Source of the DNA: Terriglobales bacterium
Lineage (GTDB): Bacteria > Acidobacteriota > Terriglobia > Terriglobales > Acidobacteriaceae
Direction: 5' to 3'
Assembly: GCA_025927695.1 (NCBI GenBank)
Contig: JAICLA010000003.1
Location: 1-36,517, forward strand
DNA length: 36,517 nt
Below are positions 1-8,329 of this stretch, piece by piece. Numbering within the stretch: the stretch's first letter is position 1; every line of letters starts with the position of its first letter. The notes beneath the pieces were generated by a model, which did no database searches, was not told where the DNA came from, and was given only the letters and a program-made list of their open reading frames with translations. The translations under genes and the position numbers were made by a program.

Positions 1-112
1 AATCGGCGGTGGCGTGCGCGAGTTCGTAGCCGGCGCCGGCGAGTGCGCCCACGGCCACACCGGCGGCGACGGTGGTCTTTACGAAAGAGCGTCTTGTGAT
101 CTCGTCAGCCAT
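1..112 (-). CDS. Tat-exported protein, N-terminal fragment
   Basis: The gene runs off the left edge, so only about 37 residues are visible. The start is ATG at 112, preceded by an AGGT-type ribosome site. The visible residues begin MADEITRRSFVKTTVAAG, a clear twin-arginine signal (TRRSFVK followed by an Ala/Gly/Val hydrophobic stretch). The mature protein is therefore folded, probably with a bound cofactor, before export to the periplasm. It lies directly downstream of a formate-dehydrogenase-gamma-like cytochrome b on the same strand. A Tat-exported molybdoenzyme or iron-sulfur subunit that hands electrons to that cytochrome is a reasonable guess, but the visible part does not identify the family. 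Confidence 0.75.
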   Translation of the reverse strand, partial: MADEITRRSFVKTTVAAGVAVGALAGAGYELAHATAD

Positions 113-125
113 ATACCTGCTACCT

Positions 126-165
126 GTCATCCTGAGCGAAGCGCGTAAGCGCGGAGTCGAAGGAC
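126..165. repeat. REP-like intergenic palindromic element
   Basis: This element lies between the cytochrome b stop and the Tat gene start. The outer arms TCCT (130-133) and AGGA (161-164) can pair. Inside is a GCGC-GTAA-GCGC mini-hairpin (141-152) with a GNRA-type loop. The core text, cctgagcgaagcgcg followed by ggagtcgaagga, is of a kind I recall as scattered between genes in acidobacterial genomes. Only one copy was noticed here, so repeat status rests on recollection of the family rather than on copies inside the window. Confidence 0.5.
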
Positions 166-210
166 AACGCCTTGGACTTTGACTCTAAAGCGCCGAAGGC
201 GCGAAACACT

Positions 211-969
211 CTAATCGTCAGCAGCACTCCCTTCTTCCTTCACAGTCAGTCCGGCCATGTCACGCAGGTTCTGCCGGTTCACTTTCAAGATAGAGAAATA
301 GAAATGCGCGACGATCATGATGAGCAGGCAGAGCGCGGAGAGATCGTGAATCTGCCGGCAGAAATGGATGAGGCCGCGCGCGGACAGAAACATGCGCGAC
401 GCTGACAACCACATGAGCGAACCTGTCCCCACGAAGGCAATGGCCAGCAGCGCAAGAACGTGGTGATAGAGCTTTTGCAGCGCGTCATACTTGCCGGGCG
501 CGGGATAGTCGCGCGTCCACCCCATGAAGTTGCGCCAGATGGTGGCAGCGTCGCGGAACTCTTGGGTTGAGGGTTCCATCGATTTCTTGTCGCCTCGGAT
601 GAGTGCCGCGACGGCGTGCGCGACTACTCCGAGTCCGAAGAGCAGGCCCATCCATTCATGCAGCGTCAGCCAGGTGAGGCCGAAGCGCTCGCCCACGAGC
701 GGAGGTTGCGGCGCACGGCGGAAGAACAAAACCGCGCCAGAGAGAAGCAATCCGGCGAGCAGCAGAAAGTTTCCCCAGTGGTAGAACTTCTGGTTGAAGT
801 TGTAACGCGCAGGCGGCTTGCTCATGGGATTGCCACGCGCTCTACGGATGGCGTGAATTGCGCAAAATGCGATCGCGAGAAAGATGCCCGCCCAGACTAG
901 CGACGAGATCAGGCGCGAGTCATAGGCGTGGCCGGGGATGTCGGAAGCTTTCTGGAAGAGCGATGGCAT
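211..969 (-). CDS. diheme cytochrome b, formate dehydrogenase gamma-type
   Basis: A 252-residue integral membrane protein with about five hydrophobic segments. It is predicted to carry electrons between a periplasmic redox enzyme and the quinone pool. After a first segment (about 20-42), the motif RYNFNQKFYHWGN matches the start of the FdnI/FdoI-type gamma subunit fold. Further histidines are LHEWMG, VVAHAV and the pair in IHDLSA...IVAHFYF, which are 13 residues apart in one helix, the spacing expected for ligands of two b hemes. The following gene on this strand encodes a Tat-exported protein, probably its catalytic or electron-transfer partner. The family could also be described as thiosulfate-reductase or Ni/Fe-hydrogenase cytochrome b; the substrate enzyme is off the window. 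Confidence 0.8.
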   Translation of the reverse strand: MPSLFQKASDIPGHAYDSRLISSLVWAGIFLAIAFCAIHAIRRARGNPMSKPPARYNFNQKFYHWGNFLLLAGLLLSGAVLFFRRAPQPPLVGERFGLTWLTLHEWMGLLFGLGVVAHAVAALIRGDKKSMEPSTQEFRDAATIWRNFMGWTRDYPAPGKYDALQKLYHHVLALLAIAFVGTGSLMWLSASRMFLSARGLIHFCRQIHDLSALCLLIMIVAHFYFSILKVNRQNLRDMAGLTVKEEGSAADD

Positions 970-1010
970 GACTCTTTATCAAACGCTTCGTTCGTGAGCT
1001 ACTGTTAAAA

Positions 1011-1955
1011 CTAGTTCTTGGATTCTAAGAAGCCAGCTACCTTATCCCTGTGAAATGAAAATAAGAATTTGTCGACGCTAGCTGCAAGGACCTCTACATG
1101 GTGCATCTCACTCGGGTCGTAATAGTAGCCGAAAAGACGATAACGCATCGCTTTCCAAACTCGGCTAGCAAATCCAAATTTGAACAGTTTCTTTTGAGCG
1201 CTTTGAACGGCCCACGCTAGTTCCATTAAATCTTCGCGCAGCTTAGGTTCGGCTTCTTCAACCTGCGATATTCTCCCACGAAGTACGCCGAGCGACTTCT
1301 TGTTTTGTTCGTTTGCTACTTCAATCTCGTCAGAAGTTCGATTTATTTCATTAGCCTTCTTGTGAGTCATGAATGATGAAACAGCAATCGCTGGTAAAAC
1401 CGCCAGACAGCCGAGTGCTATGGTTCCACCTGCCATGCCCGCGCCTCCAGTAGCGAGGGAGCCTCCGCCAAACCAAGCCAGAGTTGCGTTTGTGGAAGCT
1501 GCTCCGTGCAAAACTCCGATCCCTATCCCAGTTGACGCTGATCCCAAATACGTGACCGCAGTCCAAGAGCCAATAGCTACGGCCGTGCCGCTTCCTATTG
1601 ATCCTGCTGTGATCCTGGCGCTCTCATAATATGCAATTGCCCTGGAGTTTCTAGCGAACGACTGATTTGCGGTGCCAATTGAGATTTTTGCGCTCTGCCT
1701 CCGCCGAACCTGCACCGGAGCCAGTAGCCTCTGTGCGCGATTTAGTTGAGAAAATGCATCTTCAGCTAAGATACCGATTGTCTTTAGAACTTCTTCGAGA
1801 CGGAAACTAAGTCTTTTTCCTTCATTGATTAGACGTTGGTATTCCAGAGAGACAGCCTTCCACCTTGCCAGAGCCCGGTCCAGCCGCGATTGGCCGCCAA
1901 GTGTAATGACGTTGAGAATCCCTTTACCGAGCAATTTCAGTTCATCCTTCAGCAT
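1011..1955 (-). CDS. hypothetical Gly/Ala-rich membrane protein with flanking coiled coils
   Basis: 314 residues, no family recognised with certainty. Three parts are visible. Residues 1-100 are charged and helical, probably coiled coil. Residues about 115-198 are a long small-residue hydrophobic region (SASTGIGIGVLHGAAST, then NATLAWFGGGSLATGGAGM, ending LAVLPAIAVSSFM), which could form two or three helices packed through Gly/Ala. Residues 200-314 are again charged, helical and Lys/Glu-rich. No signal peptide is present. The gene begins 9 bases after the dihydropyrimidinase stop, so it may be read through from it. Its base composition is visibly more AT-rich than both neighbours and its codons are different, suggesting acquisition. 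A similar Gly-rich central motif occurs, as I recall, in scattered bacterial proteins of unknown role. A membrane-acting effector is possible but unproven. Confidence 0.65.
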   Translation of the reverse strand: MLKDELKLLGKGILNVITLGGQSRLDRALARWKAVSLEYQRLINEGKRLSFRLEEVLKTIGILAEDAFSQLNRAQRLLAPVQVRRRQSAKISIGTANQSFARNSRAIAYYESARITAGSIGSGTAVAIGSWTAVTYLGSASTGIGIGVLHGAASTNATLAWFGGGSLATGGAGMAGGTIALGCLAVLPAIAVSSFMTHKKANEINRTSDEIEVANEQNKKSLGVLRGRISQVEEAEPKLREDLMELAWAVQSAQKKLFKFGFASRVWKAMRYRLFGYYYDPSEMHHVEVLAASVDKFLFSFHRDKVAGFLESKN

Positions 1956-1964
1956 ATCCCAACC

Positions 1965-3359
1965 TCACACCGCGTTGTACGTGCTTCTCTTAATGAACTC
2001 GCCGCTGCCAGGCTTGCCGTCGAACTTGTCGTCTTTCACCAGCACGCGTCCGCGGGACAGCACCACATCCGGCATGCCTTTTACGGTGATGCCTTCGAAC
2101 ATGGAGTAGTCCACGCGCATGTGGTGGTTGGTGGCGCTGATGGTGTGTTCGCGGTTGGGATCGAAGACTACGATGTCAGCATCACTGCCGACGGCGATTG
2201 TCCCTTTGCGCGGATAGAGGCCGAAGATCTTTGCCGGTGTTGTGGCCACGAGTTCAACGAAGCGATTGACGTTGAAGCGTCCTGCGGCTACGCCACCGGA
2301 ATAGATCAGGCTGTAGCGATGCTCGATGCCGGGGCCTCCGTTGGGAATCTTGGTGAAGTCGTCTTTACCTAATTGCTTCTGGTCTTTGAAGCAGAACGGG
2401 CAATGGTCTGTGCTGACGACCTGCAAGTGATCATGCTTGAGTCCGTGCCAGAGGCGTTCCTGGTTCCACTTTTCGCGCAGCGGCGGAGTGAAGACGACCT
2501 TCGCGCCTTCGAAGTCCGGCATGGCTTCCATGTCTTCAAGCGAGAGATAGAGATACTGCGGGCACGTCTCAGCGTAAACGGGCAAGCCGCGGTCGCGGGC
2601 CTCGCGGACTTTTTCCAACGCATCATTACAGCTCAAGTGAACGATATACACGGGCGAGCCGGCCATCTCTGCCAGCGCGATGGCGCGCGCTGTGGCCTCG
2701 GCTTCGGCAGTTGTTGGGCGCGTGAGCGCGTGATACTTGGGCGCGGTCTTCCCTTCTGCCAGCGCCTGCTGCACGATGACGTCAATCGCGCCGCCGTTCT
2801 CAGCGTGCATGCAGATCATGCCGCCGTGCTTTGAGGCTTTGCGCATGGCGCGGAAGATGCTGGCGTCATCAAGCATGAAGACGCCGGGATAGGCCATGAA
2901 GAGTTTGAAACTGGAGACTCCGTCGCGGATGAGCGCGGGCATCTCGTCAAGCTGCGCGTCTGGCAGGTCAGTAATGATGCAGTGGAAGGAATAGTCCACG
3001 ATGGCGCGGTCGCGCGCTTTTTCCATCCAATCGTCAAAGGCGGTGCGCAGGGTCTGGCCTTTGTATTGGATGGCGAAATCGATGAGCGTGGTGGTGCCGC
3101 CGAACGCAGCGGCGCGGGTGCCGGTCTCGAAGTCGTCTGCCGAGCGCGAGCCGCCGAAAGGCATATCAAGATGCGTGTGGACGTCAATACCGCCGGGCAT
3201 GACCAGCTTGCCTGTTGCGTCAATGATGTTCTTGCAATTCTGGCGCGGCAGTTTGGCGGCTATGGCGCCGATGCGGCCGCCGGTGATTGCAATGTCCGCT
3301 TCGTATGTGTCGCTGGCCGTAGCTACTGTGCCGTTCACTATGAGAGTGTCAAATGCCAT
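1965..3359 (-). CDS. hydA: dihydropyrimidinase (D-hydantoinase)
   Basis: A 464-residue amidohydrolase that opens the ring of dihydrouracil or dihydrothymine to the N-carbamoyl beta-amino acid, the second step of reductive pyrimidine breakdown. The binuclear metal site is complete: DVHTHLDM (His61, His63), FKLFMAYPG with Lys152 as the carboxylated lysine, MHAENG (His185), YIVHLSC and the aspartate of STDHCPF. Length is normal for the family. It is divergent from preT-preA, which make its substrate, and the pair forms a pathway cluster. The third enzyme, beta-ureidopropionase, is not in the window. Specificity between dihydropyrimidinase, hydantoinase and phenylhydantoinase is inferred from this context. 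Confidence 0.92.
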   Translation of the reverse strand: MAFDTLIVNGTVATASDTYEADIAITGGRIGAIAAKLPRQNCKNIIDATGKLVMPGGIDVHTHLDMPFGGSRSADDFETGTRAAAFGGTTTLIDFAIQYKGQTLRTAFDDWMEKARDRAIVDYSFHCIITDLPDAQLDEMPALIRDGVSSFKLFMAYPGVFMLDDASIFRAMRKASKHGGMICMHAENGGAIDVIVQQALAEGKTAPKYHALTRPTTAEAEATARAIALAEMAGSPVYIVHLSCNDALEKVREARDRGLPVYAETCPQYLYLSLEDMEAMPDFEGAKVVFTPPLREKWNQERLWHGLKHDHLQVVSTDHCPFCFKDQKQLGKDDFTKIPNGGPGIEHRYSLIYSGGVAAGRFNVNRFVELVATTPAKIFGLYPRKGTIAVGSDADIVVFDPNREHTISATNHHMRVDYSMFEGITVKGMPDVVLSRGRVLVKDDKFDGKPGSGEFIKRSTYNAV

Positions 3360-3541
3360 ATGAGTCCTTGGGTATTAAGGTTCGATTGAGTGCGAGTTGG
3401 GAATCATCGCATATTGCTTATATAACGCGCTAAACTTTTATGCTAGACTCACGCCTCTTCACCCTGATTTTTGCGGGCCTGTTTGATGGCCGCGGGAGTG
3501 TTGCTTTTTTTGCGTTCGATCGACTTGGGGATGGCCCAAAT

Positions 3542-4912
3542 ATGCTGAAACAAGTGGCTCCGCGGTTGACGCCGGAGCAGTACGAAAAGAATTTTTCTGA
3601 TATCAACCCACCGCTCACGCAGTCACAGGCGCTGGAAGAAGGCTCGCGCTGCCTGTTCTGCTATGACGCGCCCTGTATCAAGGCGTGTCCAACGGAGATC
3701 AATGTGCCACAGTTCATCCGGCAGATCGGCACGGGCAATGTGACCGGTGCCGCGACGACCATTCTTAATGCCAACATCATGGGACACAGCTGCGCGCGGG
3801 TCTGTCCAACTTCGGTGCTGTGCGAAGGCGCATGCGTATTGAATTACGAGAACAAGCGGCCGGTGGATATCGGCAAGCTGCAGCGCTACGCGGTGGATTC
3901 CGTGATGGACACGCTGAAACTGTTTGAGCCGCCGGCGGACAACGGGAAGAAAGTCGCGCTGATCGGTGCTGGGCCGGCGAGTTTGTCATGCGCCACGGAG
4001 CTGCGTCGGCACGGATATCAAGTGACGATATTCGATGCGAATCCGCTGCCGGGTGGTTTGGATACCTATGGAATAGCAGCGTACAAGTTGCGGGCTTCCG
4101 ATGCGGTGCGGGAGATTGAATTAGTGCGGCGGCTGGGCGTTGAGATTAAGAGCAACGTGTTAGTAGGTAAAGATGCAACTCTGGTCGAACTAGAGAAAAA
4201 TTACGACGCGATATTCATTGGCATTGGGTTGGGCGGAACGGATGACCTCGGCATTCCGGGCGAAGATTTAGAAGGCTGCATCGACGCGCTGACATTCATT
4301 CGCGAGACGAAAGAGAATCCCTTCGACAAGGTTTTGATCGGCAATAAAGTCGCTGTCATCGGGGGCGGAAATACAGCGATTGACGTGGTCACTGCCGCCC
4401 ATCGACTCGGCGCAGAAGAGGTTTACATGATTTATCGCCGCGGAGAAGCCGAGGCGTCGGCCTTCAAGTATGAGATTGAACTGGCCAAGAAGGACGAAAT
4501 ATCCTTTATTTGGCAGGCTGCGCCGGCGAAGATATTAGGTCGCGGCAAGGTCGAGTCGCTGGAGTGCGTAAAGACCATGCTTGGACCGGCGGATGCAAGC
4601 GGTCGGCGGAGTCCGCAGAACATTTCCGGCAGCGAGTTCCGGCTTGATGTGGACATGGTCATCAAGGCGCTCGGCCAATCGAAAAAGACTGAATTCCTTC
4701 AATCGATCAGCGGTATGAAGCTGGAGAAAGGCCGCGTGGTGGTGAACGCCGAAACGTGCCAGACGGCGAATCCAAAGTATTTTGCCGGCGGCGATTGTGT
4801 GAACGGCGGCGGCGAAGTGGTTGACGCCGTTGCACACGGCAAGAAGGCCGCAGCCGGCATCCACGCCCACCTGGCCGGTAAAGCGGCAAACATGCGAGGG
4901 ACCCATGCCTGA
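3542..4912 (+). CDS. preT: NAD-dependent dihydropyrimidine dehydrogenase, subunit PreT
   Basis: The flavin/Fe-S subunit that exchanges electrons between NAD(H) and PreA during uracil/thymine reduction. Visible parts are an N-terminal cysteine-rich domain of GltD type (CLFCYDAPCIKACP, then CARVCP and CEGACV), an FAD-binding Rossmann motif (ALIGAGPASLSCA) and a second nucleotide-binding motif (AVIGGGNTAIDV). The C-terminal FAD signature is YFAGGDCVNGGGEVVDAVAHGK. The frame is open back to an ATG at 3440, but those 34 residues are hydrophobic and unlike the family. ATG 3542 has a GGGG-rich ribosome site 9-13 bases ahead and gives the usual 456 residues, so it is preferred. The stop overlaps the preA start by 8 bases, indicating translational coupling. 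Confidence 0.92.
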   Translation: MLKQVAPRLTPEQYEKNFSDINPPLTQSQALEEGSRCLFCYDAPCIKACPTEINVPQFIRQIGTGNVTGAATTILNANIMGHSCARVCPTSVLCEGACVLNYENKRPVDIGKLQRYAVDSVMDTLKLFEPPADNGKKVALIGAGPASLSCATELRRHGYQVTIFDANPLPGGLDTYGIAAYKLRASDAVREIELVRRLGVEIKSNVLVGKDATLVELEKNYDAIFIGIGLGGTDDLGIPGEDLEGCIDALTFIRETKENPFDKVLIGNKVAVIGGGNTAIDVVTAAHRLGAEEVYMIYRRGEAEASAFKYEIELAKKDEISFIWQAAPAKILGRGKVESLECVKTMLGPADASGRRSPQNISGSEFRLDVDMVIKALGQSKKTEFLQSISGMKLEKGRVVVNAETCQTANPKYFAGGDCVNGGGEVVDAVAHGKKAAAGIHAHLAGKAANMRGTHA

Positions 4913-6236
4913 TATCAGCGTGAATTTTTGCGGAGTGAAATCGCCGAATCCGTTCTGGCTGGGCAGCGGCCCACCGGCGAACACCGCGTATCAGGTGATG
5001 CGCGCATTTGACGCTGGATGGGGCGGCGCGGTTTGGAAGACCATTGGCGAGCCCATCATGAATGTGAGCTCGCGCTATGGCTCTATCGATTACAAGAACG
5101 AGCGCATGATCGGGCTCAACAACATTGAGTTGATCAGCGACCGTCCCATCGAGACCAACTTCACTGAGATCACCGAGGTGAAGAAGAAGTATCCGAAGAA
5201 TGTTGTGGTCGCTTCGTTGATGGTGGAGTCGAAGCAGACCACGTGGCATGAGATCGTGAAGCGAACGAATGACTCCGGCGCGGACCTGATCGAGCTGAAC
5301 TTTGGATGTCCGCATGGGATGAGCGAGCGCGGCATGGGCGCGGCAGTTGGTCAGGTTCCCGAGTACGCGGGCATGATCACCGCGTGGGTGAAAGAAGTAG
5401 CGAAGATTCCAGTCATCGTGAAGCTCACACCGAATGTCACCGACATCGCCCACATGGCTGCGACAGTGAATGCCGCGGGCGCGGATGCAGTGTCGCTGAT
5501 CAATACGATCAACAGCCTTGTGGGAGTAGATCTCGATACCTGGGTGCCGCGGCCGATCGTGGGCGGCGCGTCCAGCCACGGCGGATATTGCGGTCCGGCG
5601 GTGAAGCCGATCGCGCTGAACATGGTGGCAAGCGTTTCACATCATCCGAAGGTGAACATTCCCATCAGCGGCATCGGCGGCATCGGCAATTGGCGGGATG
5701 CTGTCGAATTCATGCTGTTGGGTTCTACTTCCGTTCAAGTCTGCACGGCGGCGATGCATTATGGCTTCCGCATTGTGGAAGACATGGCTGAAGGCCTAAA
5801 CAACTACCTTGCGGAAAAAGGCATGCAGTCTGCCATGGAGCTTGTCGGCAAGTCAGTGAACAAAGTGAAAGATTGGGGCGATCTCAACCTCAACTACAAG
5901 GTCATCGCCAAGATCGATCCGGAGAAATGCATCGGATGTAACCTCTGTTATATCGCCTGTGAAGACGGTGCACACCAGTGCATCACAGCGGCACCGCGTC
6001 CTTTTGGCGATCTGCGCGAGGGCACGCCCGCAAAGCACATGCCACAGATCAAAGAGGACCACTGCGTGGGTTGTAACTTGTGCGCGCTGGTCTGTCCAGT
6101 GCCGCAGTGCATCACCATGCAAGAGATCGATACCGGACGTCCACCGATGAACTGGCGACAACTGCAGGAATCACGCGGCAAGAATCCGACGTGCAGCATG
6201 GATGAGCTTTTGGCAAAAGGTGCATCAACGCACTAG
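4905..6236 (+). CDS. preA: NAD-dependent dihydropyrimidine dehydrogenase, subunit PreA
   Basis: The catalytic FMN subunit that interconverts uracil/thymine and their 5,6-dihydro forms. The TIM-barrel dihydroorotate-dehydrogenase-like domain covers residues 1-320. It includes NPFWLGSGPPANT, the ELNFGCPHGM segment holding the catalytic-loop Cys, and the glycine-rich phosphate-binding ISGIGGIGNW. The C-terminus (about 340-420) carries two 4Fe-4S clusters, CIGCNLCYIAC and CVGCNLCALVCP. The open frame extends upstream to 4821, but MPDISVNFCGVK at 4905 is the family start. That start overlaps the preT stop. At the 3' end its stop codon lies in a CTAG that also supplies the stop of the facing serine hydrolase gene. 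Confidence 0.93.
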   Translation: MPDISVNFCGVKSPNPFWLGSGPPANTAYQVMRAFDAGWGGAVWKTIGEPIMNVSSRYGSIDYKNERMIGLNNIELISDRPIETNFTEITEVKKKYPKNVVVASLMVESKQTTWHEIVKRTNDSGADLIELNFGCPHGMSERGMGAAVGQVPEYAGMITAWVKEVAKIPVIVKLTPNVTDIAHMAATVNAAGADAVSLINTINSLVGVDLDTWVPRPIVGGASSHGGYCGPAVKPIALNMVASVSHHPKVNIPISGIGGIGNWRDAVEFMLLGSTSVQVCTAAMHYGFRIVEDMAEGLNNYLAEKGMQSAMELVGKSVNKVKDWGDLNLNYKVIAKIDPEKCIGCNLCYIACEDGAHQCITAAPRPFGDLREGTPAKHMPQIKEDHCVGCNLCALVCPVPQCITMQEIDTGRPPMNWRQLQESRGKNPTCSMDELLAKGASTH

Positions 6237-7636
6237 CTTTGCACTGAGCGCAGCCATTTACTGAATTCAGTTGCGCGGGCGCTGGCAGCCGGCGGGTCGA
6301 TATTGGTCATAACGATCACTACGTTTCCGCTTTGCAGATCAAACTCCAGCGCGGAGTTGATTCCCGGAGCGCCGCCCGCAATCCCCATTCCGCCAAGCGC
6401 AGGCTTGCCGGTTTCAGGCGATAGCATCACTAGCTTTCCGCTGCTGAGTGCTTCTGTGAACTTCAACATGTCTCCAACGGTTGAGTAGCCGCCACCGGCG
6501 GAGCTGCCGCGCCACGGGCGGGAGAATTCGTTATTGCGCTTCTGGCCTGGTTCCGACTGTTCAGTCGTGTAACCTTCCGCGCGGTCTGTCACTTTCTGGT
6601 CGCTAAGATAGCTGTCAGTGTCTTTCATGCCGGCAACGTCGAAGACGTTTTTCTTCACGTAGGAGTAATAGTCCTGGCCGGAAACTTTCTCGATGATGAG
6701 GCCAAGGACGACATATCCGCCGTTGGAATATTGGTTCTTGGTGCCCGGCTCGAATAGCAACGGTTGGTCTGCGAAAAGCGGTAGATAGTCGGCAAGGCTT
6801 CGCAACTTCGATTTTGGTGTCTGCTGATACTTTGGCCCAAAGAAATCTCCGATGCCGGAACGCATGGTCAATAGTTGAGCGATGGTGACTTTCTCGCGAG
6901 CGTCGGCATTGGGATAATCGGGCAAGTACTTACCCAACTTGTCTGTGTAGGTGAGCTTCCCTTGGCTGACTAACTGATCGATGCATATACGCGTAAAAAT
7001 CTTGTTGATTGAGCCGAGGTTGAATTTTGTGTTCACATCGTTAGGAATCTTTTTGTCACGGTCGGCATAACCATAAGCCTTTTCGAAGATCACTTTGCCT
7101 TTGCGGGCGAGCAATACTGCGCCTGAAAATTCATCCTTTTTTGTTGCGTCGTCGAGCGTGTCGGAGACTTTTTTTACAAACTCCGACTCCGACATGGGTG
7201 GCCCCGCTTGCGGACTCGGGCGGCCATCGGGACCATCAGCATCTTCCACTTGAAGCGCAATAAGTTTGTGAGGCGTTGCCGGTTCGAAGTTAAAAGTGAT
7301 ATCAACGGGTCCGGCATCTGTCTTCATGCGGACTTTGATGGCCATCTCATTGCCGGAAATCCGCACATCAGGTACTCCTTTGATCTCCAGCGACTTCATG
7401 CGAGCATGCATCTGCTTGTAGATCTGCAAACGGTCGGCGAGGGACCGCCGCTGCAGGGCTGCTTCGGACACATTGCCTTTAAGGAACGCTGACATGGCGT
7501 CATCGCCCGCATTGAAAGCGGCGACGTAGGATTGAATGCGTTCGCGATTGGGCAAGTCAGGAGGCAAACCTTGAGCGACGGCAGTGTTTGCGATAAGACT
7601 GAGAACTAAAACGCCAAAAAAACGACGGATGCGCAC
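6233..7636 (-). CDS. exported serine hydrolase, class C beta-lactamase/esterase fold
   Basis: A periplasmic serine hydrolase of the penicillin-binding-protein-like transpeptidase fold. The start chosen is GTG at 7636, which has GGAG 6 bases ahead. It gives a good signal peptide (MRIRRFFGVLVLSLIANTAVAQ) and 467 residues, whereas the upstream frame to 7675 adds 13 unlikely residues. Residues about 25-150 form an NTF2/DUF3887-like N-terminal domain. The catalytic domain follows with SxxK as SINK, YxN as YSN in NQYSNGGYVVLG, and a GGAPG segment in place of the third KTG/HxG motif near the end. The target (peptidoglycan peptide, beta-lactam or ester) cannot be read from sequence. It converges on preA with a 4-base overlap. 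Confidence 0.85.
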   Translation of the reverse strand: MRIRRFFGVLVLSLIANTAVAQGLPPDLPNRERIQSYVAAFNAGDDAMSAFLKGNVSEAALQRRSLADRLQIYKQMHARMKSLEIKGVPDVRISGNEMAIKVRMKTDAGPVDITFNFEPATPHKLIALQVEDADGPDGRPSPQAGPPMSESEFVKKVSDTLDDATKKDEFSGAVLLARKGKVIFEKAYGYADRDKKIPNDVNTKFNLGSINKIFTRICIDQLVSQGKLTYTDKLGKYLPDYPNADAREKVTIAQLLTMRSGIGDFFGPKYQQTPKSKLRSLADYLPLFADQPLLFEPGTKNQYSNGGYVVLGLIIEKVSGQDYYSYVKKNVFDVAGMKDTDSYLSDQKVTDRAEGYTTEQSEPGQKRNNEFSRPWRGSSAGGGYSTVGDMLKFTEALSSGKLVMLSPETGKPALGGMGIAGGAPGINSALEFDLQSGNVVIVMTNIDPPAASARATEFSKWLRSVQS

Positions 7637-7748
7637 GAAGGTCTCCAGGAGATAAAGACTTGGGCGGTGGATCACTACTCACCGACCATGAGTGATTAAC
7701 GTTGGGATTCCGGCTTTTTTCGGCGAAAGCGGTTGATTTGCGGGAGCG

Positions 7749-8252
7749 CTACTTTTTCGCGGCTGGCTCGGGAGCGGGCGTGCCGATGTCAATGACCGCT
7801 TTCCATTGTCCGTCAGCTTCCTTGCGCCAGACGACAGCGCCGTTGTTGTGGGCTGTAACGATCTTCTTTCCCATACGGTACTGGATAACATCGGTCCCCG
7901 TCTCGTAGGCGAAATCGCCTGACGGGGCAACGACAACTTTGTCGGTAGAAAAGGTGATCTTGAAGTCAGGGTCAGCAAAAGACTTGGTGACATAATCCAG
8001 AATCGCGGCCTTGCCGATCACCGGCGGCTGCCCGGGAAAGATTAGCGTTGCATCATCCGCCCAGAAACTGGCTGCTTTGGCGGCATCCCGTTTCTGTGCG
8101 GTAGCCAGCCATTCTTTGTCGGTAGCACGGATATCTGCTTCAGCCTTGCTGAGATCGACATTCAGCTTGGCAGCCGCGGCAGTACAGGGTTGCGAAGGCT
8201 GTGCGCATCCGGCGAGCAAAAGTAGTGGGACCAACCACACAATACGTTTCAT
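7749..8252 (-). CDS. lipoprotein with NTF2/SnoaL (DUF4440-like) domain
   Basis: 167 residues with a lipoprotein signal: MKRIVWLVPLLLLAGC ends in a lipobox (LAGC), so the mature protein is probably lipid-anchored. The remainder matches the small cone-shaped NTF2-like fold used by ketosteroid-isomerase relatives. It has an N-terminal helix (ADIRATDKEWLATAQKRDAAKAA), then DDATLIFPGQPPVIGKAAIL and C-terminal strands with WKAVIDIG. A strong ribosome site, CAGGAG, lies 6 bases before ATG 8252. The C-terminal tail is PAPEPAAKK. The function of such stand-alone DUF4440-like proteins is generally unknown. It lies between the TRIC-type channel and the serine hydrolase on the same strand, with gaps of about 80 and 110 bases. 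Confidence 0.8.
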   Translation of the reverse strand: MKRIVWLVPLLLLAGCAQPSQPCTAAAAKLNVDLSKAEADIRATDKEWLATAQKRDAAKAASFWADDATLIFPGQPPVIGKAAILDYVTKSFADPDFKITFSTDKVVVAPSGDFAYETGTDVIQYRMGKKIVTAHNNGAVVWRKEADGQWKAVIDIGTPAPEPAAKK

Positions 8253-8295
8253 AAGGTCTCCTGTTTGGCGGGCAAGTATACGCTCCCAGAATCAG

Positions 8296-8322
8296 TTTCC
8301 CGTTCCCTGTTTCCCGTTTCCG
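8296..8322. repeat. short GGGAAAC-type direct repeat
   Basis: The intergenic text between the channel gene and the lipoprotein gene consists of imperfect copies of TTTCCCG / TTCCCTG in a row (four units in 27 bases). On the minus strand it reads as GGGAAAC-like units. No protein-coding role is visible. It may be a degenerate simple repeat of the kind found between genes, or part of the leader of the lipoprotein mRNA. Confidence 0.4.
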
Positions 8323-8329
8323 GAGGCAG

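Noticed and set aside
3440-3541. ATG 3440 as the start of PreT
   Set aside because: The extra 34 residues are unlike PreT and ATG 3542 has a better ribosome site and gives the family length.
4707-5579. 290-codon minus-strand frame opposite preT/preA
   Set aside because: His/Arg-rich mirror of the real PreA reading frame with no recognisable motif.
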